In this document: positions 27,806-35,744 of the stretch, piece after piece
Position numbering within the stretch: the stretch's first letter is position 1
Layout of the letters: the number at the start of each line of letters is the position of its first letter
Source of the DNA: Blautia pseudococcoides
GTDB lineage: Bacteria > Bacillota > Clostridia > Lachnospirales > Lachnospiraceae
DNA length: 64,000 nucleotides
Assembly: GCF_001689125.2 (NCBI RefSeq)
Contig: NZ_CP015405.2
Location: 1,021,001-1,085,000, forward strand
Direction of reading: 5' to 3'
Notes under the pieces: model-generated
Databases searched by the model: none
What the model was told of the DNA's origin: nothing
What the model saw: only the letters and a program-made list of their open reading frames with translations
Translations under genes and position numbers: made by a program

Positions 27806-27896
27806 GGAAGCAAGGGTAGTATGGTGTGAAGAAAAAGAGGAAATTATTACTTTTTCCCAGGATTGTGGTCCAATCTTTTCAATTGCATGTTGTTAG
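27756..27896 (+). CDS. Class II lanthipeptide precursor (lacticin 481/salivaricin A-like)
   Basis: A 46-residue peptide too short for routine ORF calling. It has an excellent ribosome binding site, AAGGAGGTGA, ending six bases before the ATG. The acidic leader is MKKEEMNPEGNILEELEE. The C-terminus is ITFSQDCGPIFSIACC, matching the ring pattern of lacticin 481-type peptides such as salivaricin A (a Thr-x-Ser/Thr-x-Asp/Glu-Cys element and a terminal Cys-Cys). Predicted rings are Thr32-Cys37, Ser34-Cys45 and Ser42-Cys46; Cys24 would be left over, probably in the leader. There is no GG, GA or AG cleavage site, which is odd for the class. The gene overlaps the kinase 3' end and is followed by a hairpin and lanM. 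Confidence 0.8.
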   Translation: MKKEEMNPEGNILEELEEARVVWCEEKEEIITFSQDCGPIFSIACC

Positions 27897-27955
27897 ATGG
27901 CTTTTTGTTGATTTTGATGCAGTTAAGTAGATCGTAAAAATGGATAAGCAGGTTT

Positions 27956-28004
27956 ATCAGATTAAGGAATACCTTGTATATAGATTGGGGTATTCCTTTC
28001 TGAT
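27956..28004 (+). promoter_or_regulatory. Long hairpin between the precursor gene and lanM
   Basis: AAGGAATACC (27964-27973) pairs perfectly with GGTATTCCTT (27989-27998). The stem extends with ATCAGA/TCTGAT after a two-base bulge. Hairpins here in lanthipeptide operons often act as partial terminators so that precursor mRNA exceeds synthetase mRNA. It has no proper T-run. No clear ribosome binding site lies between it and the lanM start. Confidence 0.6.
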
Positions 28005-28016
28005 ATAGTGAAAATA

Positions 28017-28736
28017 ATGAGCGTATATAATAGAGGAAAAAATTTGTTGATAGAGGAAAGAGAGTATTGGAAAAAGTTATTTGGAAACAAATTATACAAT
28101 GAAATAGTTTGTTCTCAGACAGTAAGTAATAAATTTTCTATTCAACCAGAAACCTGGGGGAATGCAAAACTAGAGGGGATTTTTGCAGAAGTTGATGAAT
28201 TTATCTTTTCTGATTCATACGAGTTTTTGGGTGATGAAGTTTTTGGACAATTCTATTATCTATATCTGGAAACGATGATTAAATACGGAAGTGCCAAATG
28301 CTATACTTTTTTTCAGATGTCGGAACAGCCTGAAAAAAATCTCTCAAAGATATTCATTAATAAAATCCGAAACATACCTCTGCGTGTTCTTTTACATGAT
28401 ATGTATGCACAGAAAAAACAGGGTAATTTACGCGGAAAAAACGCTTCGGAAGAATATGAGTTTTATAATCATAGCTTTTTGGGAGACTTGGGCCATGTAC
28501 GTGCATTGAGCAGAAGTTATCCGGAAATGCACCGCTTGCTCCTGAAACAGGCTGAACAGATTAGTCAGTTTGTGAATTGGATTGCAACTGCTTTGACAGA
28601 AGACAAACCAGAGATAGTCAGAGAAATTTGCCAGGGGAAGGATTACAAAAAAATAAGATGGATAAAGACAGGATTATCAGATTCCCACAATGGGGGAAAT
28701 ATGGTAGCTAAGGTTTTTTGGATAACGGGCAAATGA
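28017..28736 (+). CDS. lanM: LanM lanthipeptide synthetase, N-terminal fragment (frameshifted)
   Basis: Open frame of 239 codons from the ATG at 28017 (a GTG at 28008 is also in frame). It holds the first part of the LanM dehydratase domain (DUF4135), ending in the active-site stretch LSDSHNGGNMVAKV, where the Asp and His are catalytic in characterised LanM proteins. After that the frame ends within nine codons at TGA. The expected continuation, DNGQMIIFKPRGL, lies one base back in the -1 frame. The shift point is a run of six T at 28714-28719: seven T, or a -1 slip on TTT, would join both parts into one protein of about 1014 residues, a normal LanM size. The ribosome binding site is weak. 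Confidence 0.85.
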   Translation: MSVYNRGKNLLIEEREYWKKLFGNKLYNEIVCSQTVSNKFSIQPETWGNAKLEGIFAEVDEFIFSDSYEFLGDEVFGQFYYLYLETMIKYGSAKCYTFFQMSEQPEKNLSKIFINKIRNIPLRVLLHDMYAQKKQGNLRGKNASEEYEFYNHSFLGDLGHVRALSRSYPEMHRLLLKQAEQISQFVNWIATALTEDKPEIVREICQGKDYKKIRWIKTGLSDSHNGGNMVAKVFWITGK

Positions 28737-31060
28737 TTATTTTTAAACCCAGAGGACTAAAAAAGGACATATATTACAATGAGCTTTTTGGATGGTTTTG
28801 TGTAGAGTGCGGAATGGAGAATAGAAATATTAGATGCCTGGATTTTATAGATCATGGCTGGGAGGAAAATCTGGAGAATAAGCCCTGTAAATCAGAAAAA
28901 CAGATTAATACATATTACATGAAAATGGGTATCCATTTGTTTTTGTGTATGCTAATGTCAGCTTCAGATATGCACGGAGAAAATATAATTGCAGATGGGG
29001 AAAATCCAATCCTATTGGATTTAGAGTGCCTTCCGGGTCTTAGAAGTATAGAGAAATCTGATAATGCAGAGAAAGCAGTAAAAAGGATATTAAATAATTC
29101 CATTATTTATACAGGAATTCTTCCTTTAGTTATATGGATTAGTGAAAAAAAAGGACAGGGGATTAATCTAAGTGCCCTTGGAACCGAAAAAAAACAGATA
29201 TTGCCTTTTAAAGTACCTGTTCTTATAAATAAAAAAACATCTGAAATGAGAATTGTCAATAGAAAAATAGAAATTAAGGCAAGCTGCTCTCTACCATGTT
29301 TTGAGGGTAAATATGCAAATCCTGAGGAGTACGCGGATGAAATAATAGAGGGGTTTAGCAATGCATATATGTTGTTTATGAATAAAAAAGTGGAGTTATC
29401 AAAAAAACTTGGATTATTCTTTTCGTTTGAAAGCAGATATTTGATTCGGCATACACAGCAGTATTCTATGTATTTGTCCTCCTCTTTTTATTCGGATTTT
29501 ATGCAGAATTCTATCAAGCGGAGTTTAATGCTGCAGGTGTTACGCAATAATATGGATACCCACCCTACTTACAAAGAAGATATCCTTGCTTCGGAAATAA
29601 GTTCTTTAATGAACATGGATATTCCATATTATACTTTTAAAGGAAATCTGAGAGATTTCTATGACGGTTATGGGAATGTCTATAAAGATTACTTTAAAAA
29701 TACCGCTTTGGACTGTTTTGAAGAACGTGTATGTGAAATGGGAACAGAAGATCTGGAGCGTCAGAAAACATTTATAAGGTTATCCTTAGCATTATTGTCT
29801 CCGGAACAGGAAAAGATGATGAACAGTTATTTCATACCGGACAGAGTAGTAAGAGATGATGAGGTAGAAGAGAGAACTTTAAAGGTGATTTATAAAATAG
29901 CGGATCGAATTTGCGATACTTCGGTGAGAGGTACATTTATAAAAGATGTGAGTTGGATCGGTCTGCATTTTTTCAATGAGCATAGCTGGAAAATAGAACC
30001 GGTTAATATGTATCTATACGACGGGATAGGAGGAATAGCCGTCTTTATGGCTATTGCAATAAAGATAAGGGGAGAAAAATACTTTAAGGAGATTTTTGAA
30101 CGCTTAAAATATACGCTTTTTTCGTATACTGATTTGATTATCACAGGCGGAAGAGAACCTCAGATGCATTGTACGGGTGCATTAGTGGGAGAGGGGTCCA
30201 TAGTCTTAACCTATATATTGCTATACGGGCTTACTGATAAAAAAGAATTCTTGACTTATGCTGAAGAACATGGCGATATTTTGGAAAGTTTGATTTGGAA
30301 TGATTCAGACAACGATTTATTATCAGGTAATGCCGGGGCTGTTATCGTACTTATAAAACTATATATGATTACAGGCCGACAGAAGTGGTTGCTGCTGGCA
30401 AGGAAGATTAGTGAGGATTTATGGGACATAGCTGTTAAAACAAATGAAATATGTGGGTGGTTTCCACCGAAAATGAAGAATCCACTTGCCGGTATGGCAC
30501 ACGGAAACAGTGGATATATAATGGCATTTGCATATTTACTGGAAGCGACAAAAGATCCCAAATATATACTATGGATACGGGAATTATTGAAGTATGAAGA
30601 CTCCTTATTCTCGGAAAAGTTGGGTAACTGGAAGGACTTGAGGGACGAAAGAAGAATAGAAAAAAGTGATACATGCGCAAACGCTTGGTGTCATGGTGCG
30701 CCAGGTATACTTTTGAGTAGAATGAAACTTTTTGAGTTGAAAGATTTCCATGAAGACTTCATTGTTATGAGAGACATCAAGAGAGCTAAGGAGTCTTTAT
30801 TTAAAAATGCCTGTCGCCGAGGAGCATGTTTATGCCATGGTATGGCAGGTAATTATAGGATCATGAGAAAATATGCAGATATCTTTGAAGTAACGGACAA
30901 AGAAAAGAAAGTTATGGATGTAGTTTTTCTTCAATTGCTGGAAACTATGGAGAGGGAAACAGATATATTGCCTCAGGAATTATATAATCCAGGTCTGATG
31001 ACAGGTATATCTGGTATTGGAGCTTTATTATGTATTACATTGCTTAAAAGTGAATTGTAG
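28718..31060 (+). CDS. lanM: LanM lanthipeptide synthetase, main part (frameshifted)
   Basis: Carries the rest of the dehydratase domain and the whole LanC-like cyclase domain, 780 codons. Dehydratase motifs: IFKPRGL (catalytic Lys), DMHGENIIADGENPILLDLE near 80-100. The cyclase begins near residue 420 (NMYLYDGIGGIAVF), and its zinc ligands are visible in ANAWCHGAPGI and GACLCHGMAGN (Cys, Cys-His). LanM dehydrates Ser/Thr of the precursor and forms thioether rings. On its own this fragment has no good start: TTG at 28718 lies in the T-run and ATG at 28733 removes little, but neither has a ribosome binding site. It therefore depends on frame restoration with the 28017 fragment. No stop codon or other damage is visible in 2.3 kb, so the loss is recent, regulated, or a sequencing error. 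Confidence 0.88.
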   Translation: MDNGQMIIFKPRGLKKDIYYNELFGWFCVECGMENRNIRCLDFIDHGWEENLENKPCKSEKQINTYYMKMGIHLFLCMLMSASDMHGENIIADGENPILLDLECLPGLRSIEKSDNAEKAVKRILNNSIIYTGILPLVIWISEKKGQGINLSALGTEKKQILPFKVPVLINKKTSEMRIVNRKIEIKASCSLPCFEGKYANPEEYADEIIEGFSNAYMLFMNKKVELSKKLGLFFSFESRYLIRHTQQYSMYLSSSFYSDFMQNSIKRSLMLQVLRNNMDTHPTYKEDILASEISSLMNMDIPYYTFKGNLRDFYDGYGNVYKDYFKNTALDCFEERVCEMGTEDLERQKTFIRLSLALLSPEQEKMMNSYFIPDRVVRDDEVEERTLKVIYKIADRICDTSVRGTFIKDVSWIGLHFFNEHSWKIEPVNMYLYDGIGGIAVFMAIAIKIRGEKYFKEIFERLKYTLFSYTDLIITGGREPQMHCTGALVGEGSIVLTYILLYGLTDKKEFLTYAEEHGDILESLIWNDSDNDLLSGNAGAVIVLIKLYMITGRQKWLLLARKISEDLWDIAVKTNEICGWFPPKMKNPLAGMAHGNSGYIMAFAYLLEATKDPKYILWIRELLKYEDSLFSEKLGNWKDLRDERRIEKSDTCANAWCHGAPGILLSRMKLFELKDFHEDFIVMRDIKRAKESLFKNACRRGACLCHGMAGNYRIMRKYADIFEVTDKEKKVMDVVFLQLLETMERETDILPQELYNPGLMTGISGIGALLCITLLKSEL

Positions 31061-31070
31061 AATTTTTATC

Positions 31071-31146
31071 TAGTATAGCTTAAAGTAAAAAACTAAATGC
31101 ATCACTGTATAAAGTATCATTAAGTTAATTACTTTAAGCTATACTA
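31071..31146. repeat. Perfect 18-bp inverted repeat after lanM
   Basis: TAGTATAGCTTAAAGTAA (31071-31088) and TTACTTTAAGCTATACTA (31129-31146) are perfectly complementary around a 40-base loop. There is no T-run on either side. It could be an AT-rich terminator, a protein-binding dyad or the remains of a small mobile element. The rest of the gap to 31394 shows only the ribosome binding site of the next gene and a motif shared with 31904-31916. Confidence 0.7.
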
Positions 31147-31394
31147 AATTATTAAGATTTTTCACAGATATTGTGATCGATTACGGAAATAAGCTATTAT
31201 ATTATGATTCGGAAAGCTATAATTTGTATTCTTATAAAATTTGAGGCCAAAAACTTACAATTAAAGGCGGTATGTACATGTAAGATCTAAAGCCTGTTAT
31301 TATGAATAATATGCAGAAAGCAAGAATCAAGATGTAAGTCAGTGCTTGTAACAAGTCATCACAATCTGTGACAATTTGAAAAGGAGGAGGACAA

Positions 31395-31862
31395 ATGAAG
31401 AAAATTGTCAAAAAAGCAATGGTTTTGTTAGCAATGGGTATATTTCTGATAGGAAGCACAGTTACTGTAAAAGCTGATGAAATGGACAAGTTTCCGTTAC
31501 AACAAGAAGGGGCGGCCTCCAGCTCGTACACTCGGGGTATTCAAGTTATGTTGCTTAACTTTAATAGTGCAACAAGAAATTTTATATTAAACAGTGGTGG
31601 TGCTGATGGAAGTTTTGGTGGCGGGACTACAGATGGAGTAAGAACTTTCCAGTCTGCGTGTGGTATTGGAGTGGACGGACAATGTGGAAGGGATACATGG
31701 AAAAAATTCCGAAGCACACTTAGATTGAACTCGACAGGCAGCTATAAGTATTATGAAGGCCTTTCTCCATATTATAGTAATCATTATAATATGAGACAGG
31801 TAAATGCTTATGATGGAACATGGTATTGTTACTATGCTGGTTCTTGGTACTATGTCGGATAA
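31395..31862 (+). CDS. Secreted peptidoglycan-binding protein
   Basis: Protein of 155 residues. A signal peptide covers about 1-27 (MKKIVKKAMVLLAMGIFLIG then cleavage after VKA). A PG_binding_1-like domain spans about 46-105, with ADGSFGGGTTDGVRTFQS and the typical GVDGQCGRDTW. The C-terminal 35 residues are rich in Tyr and Trp and end YYAGSWYYVG. AAGGAGGAGGA precedes the ATG. It is AT-rich like the rest of the island. A cell-wall-binding partner of the lanthipeptide system (producer protection or surface retention) is possible but only inferred from position. Confidence 0.8.
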   Translation: MKKIVKKAMVLLAMGIFLIGSTVTVKADEMDKFPLQQEGAASSSYTRGIQVMLLNFNSATRNFILNSGGADGSFGGGTTDGVRTFQSACGIGVDGQCGRDTWKKFRSTLRLNSTGSYKYYEGLSPYYSNHYNMRQVNAYDGTWYCYYAGSWYYVG

Positions 31863-31968
31863 CGGTAATAGTAATTAAAAAAGTATAACTAGTAAAATTA
31901 GAACGGATTGTGATGATTTGATTACTATAATGCTTTATGTACAAGAGTGACAGGAGGTGTGGAAGAAG

Positions 31969-33369
31969 ATGAGTATGAGATATGCAGCAAAGGTAGTTAC
32001 CATCATTTTTATAAATGCACTGCTTGTTTCCGGCTGCAGGCAAAGTCCCGAGGAAGATATCGTTGTCAATAAAAATGAAGGGACAATGGAGAAAATAATA
32101 CAACAGGGAAAAGCTTCAGACAAAGAAAACTTAAATATACCGGAAACTTATACCGATAGTTTTTCATTGGATGCCGATGAAATCAAAGTGAATGTAGATG
32201 CAAAAGTACATCCGGTGGATCCACCTCTTCCTGTGGTAAGAGTAAAACCCCATGTTATTACTGCGGAGGAAGCCCAAAAATGGGCGGAGGTTTTGTTTGA
32301 AGGAAAAACTGCATATGAACCCCATACCATGACAAAACAGGAAGTTGAGGAAAAGATCCTATGGTATAAACAAAGAATCAGTGATAAAGAGGCTTTGGCT
32401 GCTGATGTGGGGGAGGAGAACGTTCAGAGTACGATTGAAAGCTATGAGGAAAGTATAGCAGATTTTGAAAAGGCCTATGAAACAGCGCCGGACGCAGAAC
32501 TTCGGCAGGAGTGCAGATGGGAGTTTCATCCAATGGGTTATTATAATGAGATCGGCTATGATGGAGGTATGGATGAAGAGGGCTTGAACAAAACACAGCA
32601 GCTTATAGCAGTGACAGATGATTTGAATGGCCATACAGGGCAGATCGTCGTATCCAACCGGGATGAGGAGGATTACAGGTTAAATTTGATGGCTTTTTAT
32701 TATCTTGATGAGCATGAGATGAACGATATTCCATATAAGAAAATTTCGGCGGAGGAAGCGGCTTCCATAGCGGATAAGGTTTTGGAAAAGCTGGGTATAG
32801 AGGGATGGGCTTTATATTCGTCAGATAATAACTCCAATGAAGATGAGGGGAAGGATTCCCATATGCTCATTTATACGCCGGCATATGGAGATGTACCTGT
32901 CATCCAGGGGCCTGGAGTGGATGTGAAATCAGAAGATATTTATGCATCTAATTATTACTATTCGAGTTTGAGGATAGACATTTATAATGGGATCATATAT
33001 GGAGTTGAATGGATTTCCCCATTGGAGGAGGTAAAAACAGAAAGTTCTGATGTGGAAACACTGCCTTTTGAAAAAGTTTACGAGGCATTCCGGAATCAAA
33101 TGAAATCAAAATATACCAGAGACAAAGTCATAGACCCTGCAGACCCCACGTTCCAAAACAAAGAGGCGGACATTGAAGTAAACATCACGCATATTACACA
33201 AGGGCTTTTCAGAATTAAAGAAAAGGATAATAAAGAAGAGTTTCTCATAGTGCCTGTCTGGTGTTTTACAGGAGAGGTTATGGTTAATGGAGATAATTGG
33301 GGAGAGTCGGAATTTGCCATGATAAACGCAGTGGATGGGAGTACAATTGATACATTTCTTGGGTATTGA
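31969..33369 (+). CDS. Putative lipoprotein of the island ABC cassette
   Basis: Protein of 466 residues beginning with a lipoprotein signal: hydrophobic stretch to about residue 20 and lipobox LLVSGC with Cys near 22. The remainder is acidic and soluble, with a helical EEKILWYKQRISDKEALAAD region and several beta-rich segments, partly resembling YcdB/YcdC- or PepSY-like repeats (SAEEAASIADKVLEKLGIEG). Function unknown. I start at ATG 31969, eleven bases after AGGAGG, because it leaves a proper signal; a GTG at 31957 overlaps that site. It is first in a tight run of seven genes up to 38991 and probably belongs with the downstream transporter. Confidence 0.75.
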   Translation: MSMRYAAKVVTIIFINALLVSGCRQSPEEDIVVNKNEGTMEKIIQQGKASDKENLNIPETYTDSFSLDADEIKVNVDAKVHPVDPPLPVVRVKPHVITAEEAQKWAEVLFEGKTAYEPHTMTKQEVEEKILWYKQRISDKEALAADVGEENVQSTIESYEESIADFEKAYETAPDAELRQECRWEFHPMGYYNEIGYDGGMDEEGLNKTQQLIAVTDDLNGHTGQIVVSNRDEEDYRLNLMAFYYLDEHEMNDIPYKKISAEEAASIADKVLEKLGIEGWALYSSDNNSNEDEGKDSHMLIYTPAYGDVPVIQGPGVDVKSEDIYASNYYYSSLRIDIYNGIIYGVEWISPLEEVKTESSDVETLPFEKVYEAFRNQMKSKYTRDKVIDPADPTFQNKEADIEVNITHITQGLFRIKEKDNKEEFLIVPVWCFTGEVMVNGDNWGESEFAMINAVDGSTIDTFLGY

Positions 33370-33403
33370 TATGATCAGGGGATGACAGCAGAGGAAAAGA
33401 AGA

Positions 33404-34159
33404 ATGCTTTTATATGACAGAAAACGCGCTTTTTTGGCAAGATGGATATATCTGGGGGCTTTTGTTACAATAATATTCGTAGTGCTTACCCGTATAGAAG
33501 CAGTTACGGAAGTAGTTCGCAGCAAAGAAACGCTGCCCCAAGGATGGACCCTGCGTTTCGTGGAGGAGTCTCTCACCGGAGATTCTATGTTGTTTTATCT
33601 TCCGGTCATATGTACATTTCCATATGCGTCAAGTTTTGTGGATGAGTTTAAATCGGGTATTACCCGGTTCACACTGACACGTGTCAGCCGGAGAAAATAT
33701 CTTTGGTCAAAAGTATGGACAGTATCCTTATCAGGAGGGGTAATTCTCGTTATAGGCGCACTGGCTGTTATGATCGCTTTCAATGTGGTTTTTCTTCCGC
33801 TTGAAGAAGGAGCGAGCCTGTCCGCATTGACAGCAAAAATCATTGGGACCTATATCCAGTTTGCCCTTCGGTATTTTTGTTTGGGGGCATTGGGTTCCAC
33901 TGTGGGACTGTGGATTTCAGCCCTGATCAACAACCGGTATATGTCCTTTATGGCACCTTTCATGGCAGAGTATTTACTCATCATATTTTATGAAAGGTAT
34001 TTTTCGTGGTGCAGGATTTTATATCCAAAGGAATGGCTGAGTCCCTCAGATCATTGGCCTGGGGATTCCTGGGGAGTATTGCTGTGGCTGCTTTGCATGA
34101 CCTTATTCCTGGGATGGGAATTCGTAGAGACAGGAAAAAGGAGGCTTGATCGTGCTTAG
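33404..34159 (+). CDS. ABC transporter permease (ABC-2/LanE-like)
   Basis: Protein of 251 residues with six predicted membrane helices and the short N-terminal cytoplasmic start (MLLYDRKRAFLARWIYLGAF) of ABC-2-type permeases. A conserved YASSFVDEFKSGITRFTLTRVSRRKYLWSK segment between helices two and three (about 84-108) is typical of these subunits. Two homologous-size permeases and an ATPase follow, the layout of LanFEG self-immunity exporters. It overlaps the next gene by eight bases, indicating translational coupling. Confidence 0.8.
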   Translation: MLLYDRKRAFLARWIYLGAFVTIIFVVLTRIEAVTEVVRSKETLPQGWTLRFVEESLTGDSMLFYLPVICTFPYASSFVDEFKSGITRFTLTRVSRRKYLWSKVWTVSLSGGVILVIGALAVMIAFNVVFLPLEEGASLSALTAKIIGTYIQFALRYFCLGALGSTVGLWISALINNRYMSFMAPFMAEYLLIIFYERYFSWCRILYPKEWLSPSDHWPGDSWGVLLWLLCMTLFLGWEFVETGKRRLDRA

Positions 34160-35051
34160 AAAGATAAAAATGGTATTTGTGACTGCATTATATAATTTCC
34201 GTTTGTGGAAAGGAAATGTACGGATTATATCTACTTTTATACTGGCCTTTATCCTCTGCTTCCTTCTTACAGATAAATTGATCGGATTTGCCGTTGAACA
34301 AGAAACTTCTATGCAGGCAGTAGAGGCATTTGTCTTGACTTTTGGAGACAGTAATTCCATTTTACTGACTTCGCTTCTGCTTTTACTGCTTTTCGGGGAT
34401 GTGCCATTCATAACCACCGCGACTCCATTTTTTCTTATACGGGAGAACCGGAAAACATGGGTGATGGGGCAGGTTGTGTACATTATTTTTGCAGCAGCCA
34501 TTTACCTGCTGTTTATTCTGTTGTCTACTTGTCTGCTTTGCGCTAAATATTCTTTTCCCAAAAATATTTGGAGTCAGACAGCAGCAATTTTAGCCTATTC
34601 TGATAAAGGTAAGAAGATTGCCCTCCCGGCAGCGGTTAAGACATTGGAAATGGGAAGGCCTTATCAGACTATGGGATATATTTTTTTGCTTATAATGCTG
34701 TATACCCTTGTGATGGTATTTCTTCTGCTTTTTGTTACTGTATGGAAAGGGCAGGCTGCCGGTGTTGTGAGTGTCTTGATCTTCAGTGCTTATGGAATGC
34801 TGCTAAATCCTGAAAATATTCAGAAACTACTGCAGCTGCCGGATGTTATGTATTATAAGGCCAGGGTATGGGTAGGATGGGCATCGCCTTTGAATCATGC
34901 TACATACTACATGCATAACTTTGGATATGATGATTTGCCCACACTGAGGCAGACCGGAGGGATTTTCGGAGGGCTTCTTTTGCTCCTGGTCTTTCTGAGC
35001 ATAAAGGCTATGAAGCGTTATGCATTCCAATTTAAAGGAACAGAGAACTGA
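34152..35051 (+). CDS. ABC transporter permease, second subunit
   Basis: Protein of 299 residues with about six to seven membrane helices; the second and third flank the polar FFLIRENRKTWVMGQ loop. The start is a GTG at 34152, seven bases after GGAGG and inside the end of the preceding gene; a TTG at 34146 lies too close to that site. The gene is 22 bases from the ATPase gene. Like its neighbour it probably forms half of the membrane channel of the island's exporter. No close family name can be given from sequence alone. Confidence 0.75.
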   Translation: MLRKIKMVFVTALYNFRLWKGNVRIISTFILAFILCFLLTDKLIGFAVEQETSMQAVEAFVLTFGDSNSILLTSLLLLLLFGDVPFITTATPFFLIRENRKTWVMGQVVYIIFAAAIYLLFILLSTCLLCAKYSFPKNIWSQTAAILAYSDKGKKIALPAAVKTLEMGRPYQTMGYIFLLIMLYTLVMVFLLLFVTVWKGQAAGVVSVLIFSAYGMLLNPENIQKLLQLPDVMYYKARVWVGWASPLNHATYYMHNFGYDDLPTLRQTGGIFGGLLLLLVFLSIKAMKRYAFQFKGTEN

Positions 35052-35072
35052 GGGGATAAGTGAGGTGAACAA

Positions 35073-35744
35073 ATGAGGACTGTTGTAGATGTGGAACATG
35101 TTTATATGAACTTTCAGGATGAAGAGGTTTTACATGATGTGACTTTTTCGTTTCAGGAGGGGAAGATATATGGAATTGTCGGCAATAACGGAAGCGGGAA
35201 GACAGTTTTGATGAAGTGCATATGCGGATTTTTACGGCCGACAAGAGGCCGAATTTTTGTGAATTATAAAGAGATTGGCCATGATGTGGATTTTCCAGAG
35301 GACATCGGGATAATTATTGAGACACCGGGATTTTTGCCTAATTTGACAGGTTATAAGAATTTGGAGATTCTGGCATCTCTGCGGGGAAAGGCAGGAAAGG
35401 AGAGAATCCGCGAATCTATCAAAATGACAGGACTGGATCCGGATCTGAAAAAACATGTGGTGAAATATTCCCTGGGTATGCGGCAGAGACTGGGAATTGC
35501 CCAGGCAATCATGGAGAATCCATCTCTTATGATTCTTGACGAGCCTTTTAACGGTCTGGATAAAAAAGGAATAAAGCAAATGCACCAACTGCTTCTTGGA
35601 TTGAAGGCCGGGAAGAAGACCATTATTTTATCAAGCCATAGCCAAAATGATATTGACGTTCTATGTGATACGGTTTGTGAGATGGATGCAGGGGTGCTCA
35701 GATGCATAAAAAACAATCCGGAGAGAGGGAAGTCAGATGAGTGA
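35073..35744 (+). CDS. ABC transporter ATP-binding protein (LanF-like)
   Basis: Protein of 223 residues with a complete ATPase: Walker A GNNGSGKT near 38-45, Q-loop replaced by IIIETPGFLPNLTGY, signature YSLGMRQRLG near 130, Walker B SLMILDEP near 150, and a switch His in ILSSHSQND. It is close to the bacitracin/lantibiotic export ATPases (BcrA/MutF type). GTGAGG precedes the ATG. The last eight bases overlap the degenerate second ATPase gene. Confidence 0.9.
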   Translation: MRTVVDVEHVYMNFQDEEVLHDVTFSFQEGKIYGIVGNNGSGKTVLMKCICGFLRPTRGRIFVNYKEIGHDVDFPEDIGIIIETPGFLPNLTGYKNLEILASLRGKAGKERIRESIKMTGLDPDLKKHVVKYSLGMRQRLGIAQAIMENPSLMILDEPFNGLDKKGIKQMHQLLLGLKAGKKTIILSSHSQNDIDVLCDTVCEMDAGVLRCIKNNPERGKSDE

